A stretch of 64,000 nucleotides of DNA, taken from Crossaster papposus (Eukaryota > Echinodermata > Asteroidea > Velatida > Solasteridae). Under the pieces are notes generated by a model. It was given only the letters and a program-made list of their open reading frames with translations, was not told the origin of the DNA and did not search any database. The stretch is taken from the NCBI GenBank assembly GCA_037893245.1, contig JBAIAA010000396.1:1178001-1242000 (forward strand). The letters run 5' to 3'. This document shows, piece by piece, positions 62,262 to 64,000 of the stretch; within the stretch, counting starts at the first letter, position 1; every line of letters starts with the position of its first letter. Made by a program: the position numbers and the translations under genes.

Positions 62262-63810
62262 AATATTCTCTGAGCTAAAATATATCTGAGCTGCGAGCCT
62301 CAACGTTGTTCGAGAATGAAGATACACTCACCAGCTCGACATCCGAGCAAACATATTGCCAAATTTCTCACTAAAAAACAAACAAATGAGAGAGTAGGAT
62401 ACTGGCGGCATAGGCCTTTGTGGCAATACACGTGTACATAAATACACATCAGAAAACATGGCTGCGAATGAGGATAATTTTCTCGACATATATCTCAGCT
62501 GCTAACCTCAACGTTGTTCGAGAATAAAGAGACATTCACCACCTCCACATCTGATCTAACATATCGCCAAATGTATCACTGTGAAAAACCCAAGCTGAGA
62601 GACTTATGCGTCAGGATACTGGCGGCATAGGCCTATGTGGCAATACACGTGTACATACATACACATCAGAAAACATGGCTGCGAATGAGGATAATGTTCT
62701 CGACATATATCTGAGCTGCGAACCTCAACGTTGTTCGAGAATGAAGAGACACTCACCAGCTCGACATCCGAGCCACAATATTGCCAAATTTCTCACTAAA
62801 AAACAAACAAATGAGAGACTCATGCGTCAGGATACTGGCGGCATAGGCCTTTGTGGCAATACACGTGTACATAAATACACATCAGAAAACATGGCTGCGA
62901 ATGAGGATAATTTTCTCGACATATATCTGAGCTGCGAACCTCAACGTTGTTCGAGAATGAAGAGACACTCACCAGCTCGACATCCGAGCCACAATATTGC
63001 CAAATTTCTCACTAAAAAACAAACAAATGAGAGACTCATGCGTCAGGATACTGGCGGCATAGGCCTTTGTGGCAATACACGTGTACATACAAACACATCA
63101 GAAAACATGGCTGCGAATGAGGATATTTTTCTCGACATATATCTGAGCTGCGAACCTCAACGTTGTTGGAGAATGAAGAGACATTCACCACCTCCACATC
63201 TGAGCTAACATATCGCCAAAATTCTCACCGGAAGAGACCAAAACTTTGAGACTCATGCGTCAGGACACTGGCGGCATAGGCCTATGTGCCAATACACGTG
63301 TACATACAAACACATCAGAAAACATGGCTGCGAATGAGGATAATGTTCTCGACATATATCTGAGCTGCGAACCTCAACGTTGTTCGAGAATGAAGAGACA
63401 CTCACCAGCTCGACATCCGAGCCAAAATATTGCCAAATTTCTCACTGGAACAAACCTAAACTGAGAGACTCATGCGTCAGGATACTGGCGGCATATGCCT
63501 ATGTGGCAATAGAAGTGTACATACAAACACATCAGAAAACATGGCGGCGAATGAGGATATTTTTCTCGACATATATCTGAGCTGCGAGCCTCAACGTTGT
63601 TCGAGAATGAAGATACACTTACCAGCTCGACATCCGAGCCAAAATATTGCCAAATTTCTCACTGGAACAAACCTAAACTGAGAGACTCATGCGTCATGAT
63701 ACTGGCGGCATAAGCCTATGTGGCAATACACGTGTATATACATACAGATCAGAAAACATGGCGGCGAATGAGGATAATGTTCTCGACATATATCTGAGCT
63801 GCAAACCTCA

Positions 63811-63946
63811 CTCAAAATATTCTCGTTTAGTTAAATTTAATTGTTTTGTTACATCTGATTTGATATAATTTTTGTTTGCGCCATGAGCGTCATTTATGGC
63901 GGATAAGGGCGCGGTATAAATTTCCGTTATTATTATTATTATTATT
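63811..63946 (+). mobile_element. Truncated retroelement 3' tail (CR1/L2-like or SINE) inserted in a monomer
   Basis: The monomer breaks after CTGCAAACCTCA and resumes at GTTCGAGAATGAAG, with about 5 bp of it missing. The 136-bp insert ends in TATAAATTTCCG followed by (TTA)6-7. Its last part forms a GCGCC...GGCGC stem next to the TATAAA. A GC-rich stem, GCGC-TATAAA-type sequence and a short ATT-type microsatellite tail are typical of CR1/L2 clade LINEs and the SINEs that borrow their ends. No target duplication is visible, which is common in that clade. Only the 3' end is present. Confidence 0.65.
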
Positions 63947-64000
63947 GTTCGAGAATGAAGAGACACTCACCAGCTCGACATCCGAGCCAAAATATTGCTA

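Larger units (their letters stand above)
60774..64000 (+). repeat. Satellite array 2, same ~217-bp monomer, about 15 copies, continuing past the window end
   Basis: The satellite resumes abruptly at ATATGCCTATGTGGCAATAC in the same orientation as array 1. It is rougher than array 1. One monomer lacks roughly 55 bp at about 61,040. A fusion occurs near 61,762, where CTCATCGTTGTTCGAG joins two distant monomer positions. A block is inverted at 62,029-62,261, and a 136-bp foreign insertion lies at 63,811-63,946. Three consecutive monomers from 62,606 have a 216-bp period, so one frame stays open over 200 codons. That follows from a one-base-shorter A-run variant and is not evidence for a gene. 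This end-of-array character (truncations, inversion, insertion) is typical of array margins. Confidence 0.95.

Overview
This is a eukaryotic, almost certainly metazoan window. The evidence is a spliced gene with GT-AG introns, non-autonomous DNA transposons, a truncated retroelement tail ending in (TTA)n, and a satellite array of tens of kilobases. The gene family and repeat types would suit a marine invertebrate, but the sequence alone does not fix the species.

Layout. (1) From 1 to about 52,400 the window is an uninterrupted tandem array of a roughly 217-bp satellite monomer, about 240 copies, all in one orientation. Monomers fall into at least two subfamilies and are organised in local higher-order duplications with offsets of about 1085, 1315, 1519, 1927, 1954 and 2769-2825 bp. 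Most monomers carry two adjacent dyads: a core related to GCATAGGCCTATGC and, a few bases on, TACACGTGTA with an E-box core. (2) From about 52,400 to 60,770 there is a single-copy island. (3) From about 60,774 to the window end the same satellite resumes in the same orientation. It contains one inverted block, several truncated monomers and a retroelement tail insertion. The array runs off both window edges.

The island holds one gene that I could reconstruct, on the minus strand (coding span 58,234 down to 52,631). Its exons encode, in order, a Tudor-like module, a low-complexity segment present as three tandem exon copies, two zinc-finger-like Cys/His clusters, a tyrosine recombinase (phage-integrase fold) domain with nearly the whole catalytic set, an acidic Ser/Asp linker, and a C-terminal Myb/SANT-like module. 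The reading frame stays open over all predicted junctions: 804 residues with one copy of the repeated exon, 890 with all three. I do not know a named gene with this architecture. It looks like a chromatin-reader and recombinase fusion, either domesticated from a tyrosine-recombinase mobile element or part of one.

The gene is peppered with small mobile elements: a 234-bp TTAA-flanked piggyBac-like MITE in its last intron, a 383-bp TA-flanked MITE just upstream of its start codon, and hairpin-forming palindromes in two introns. Very long G-runs (C-runs on the coding strand) lie in the introns around the duplicated exons. The many short reading frames in the satellite are repeat shadows and are not annotated as genes.
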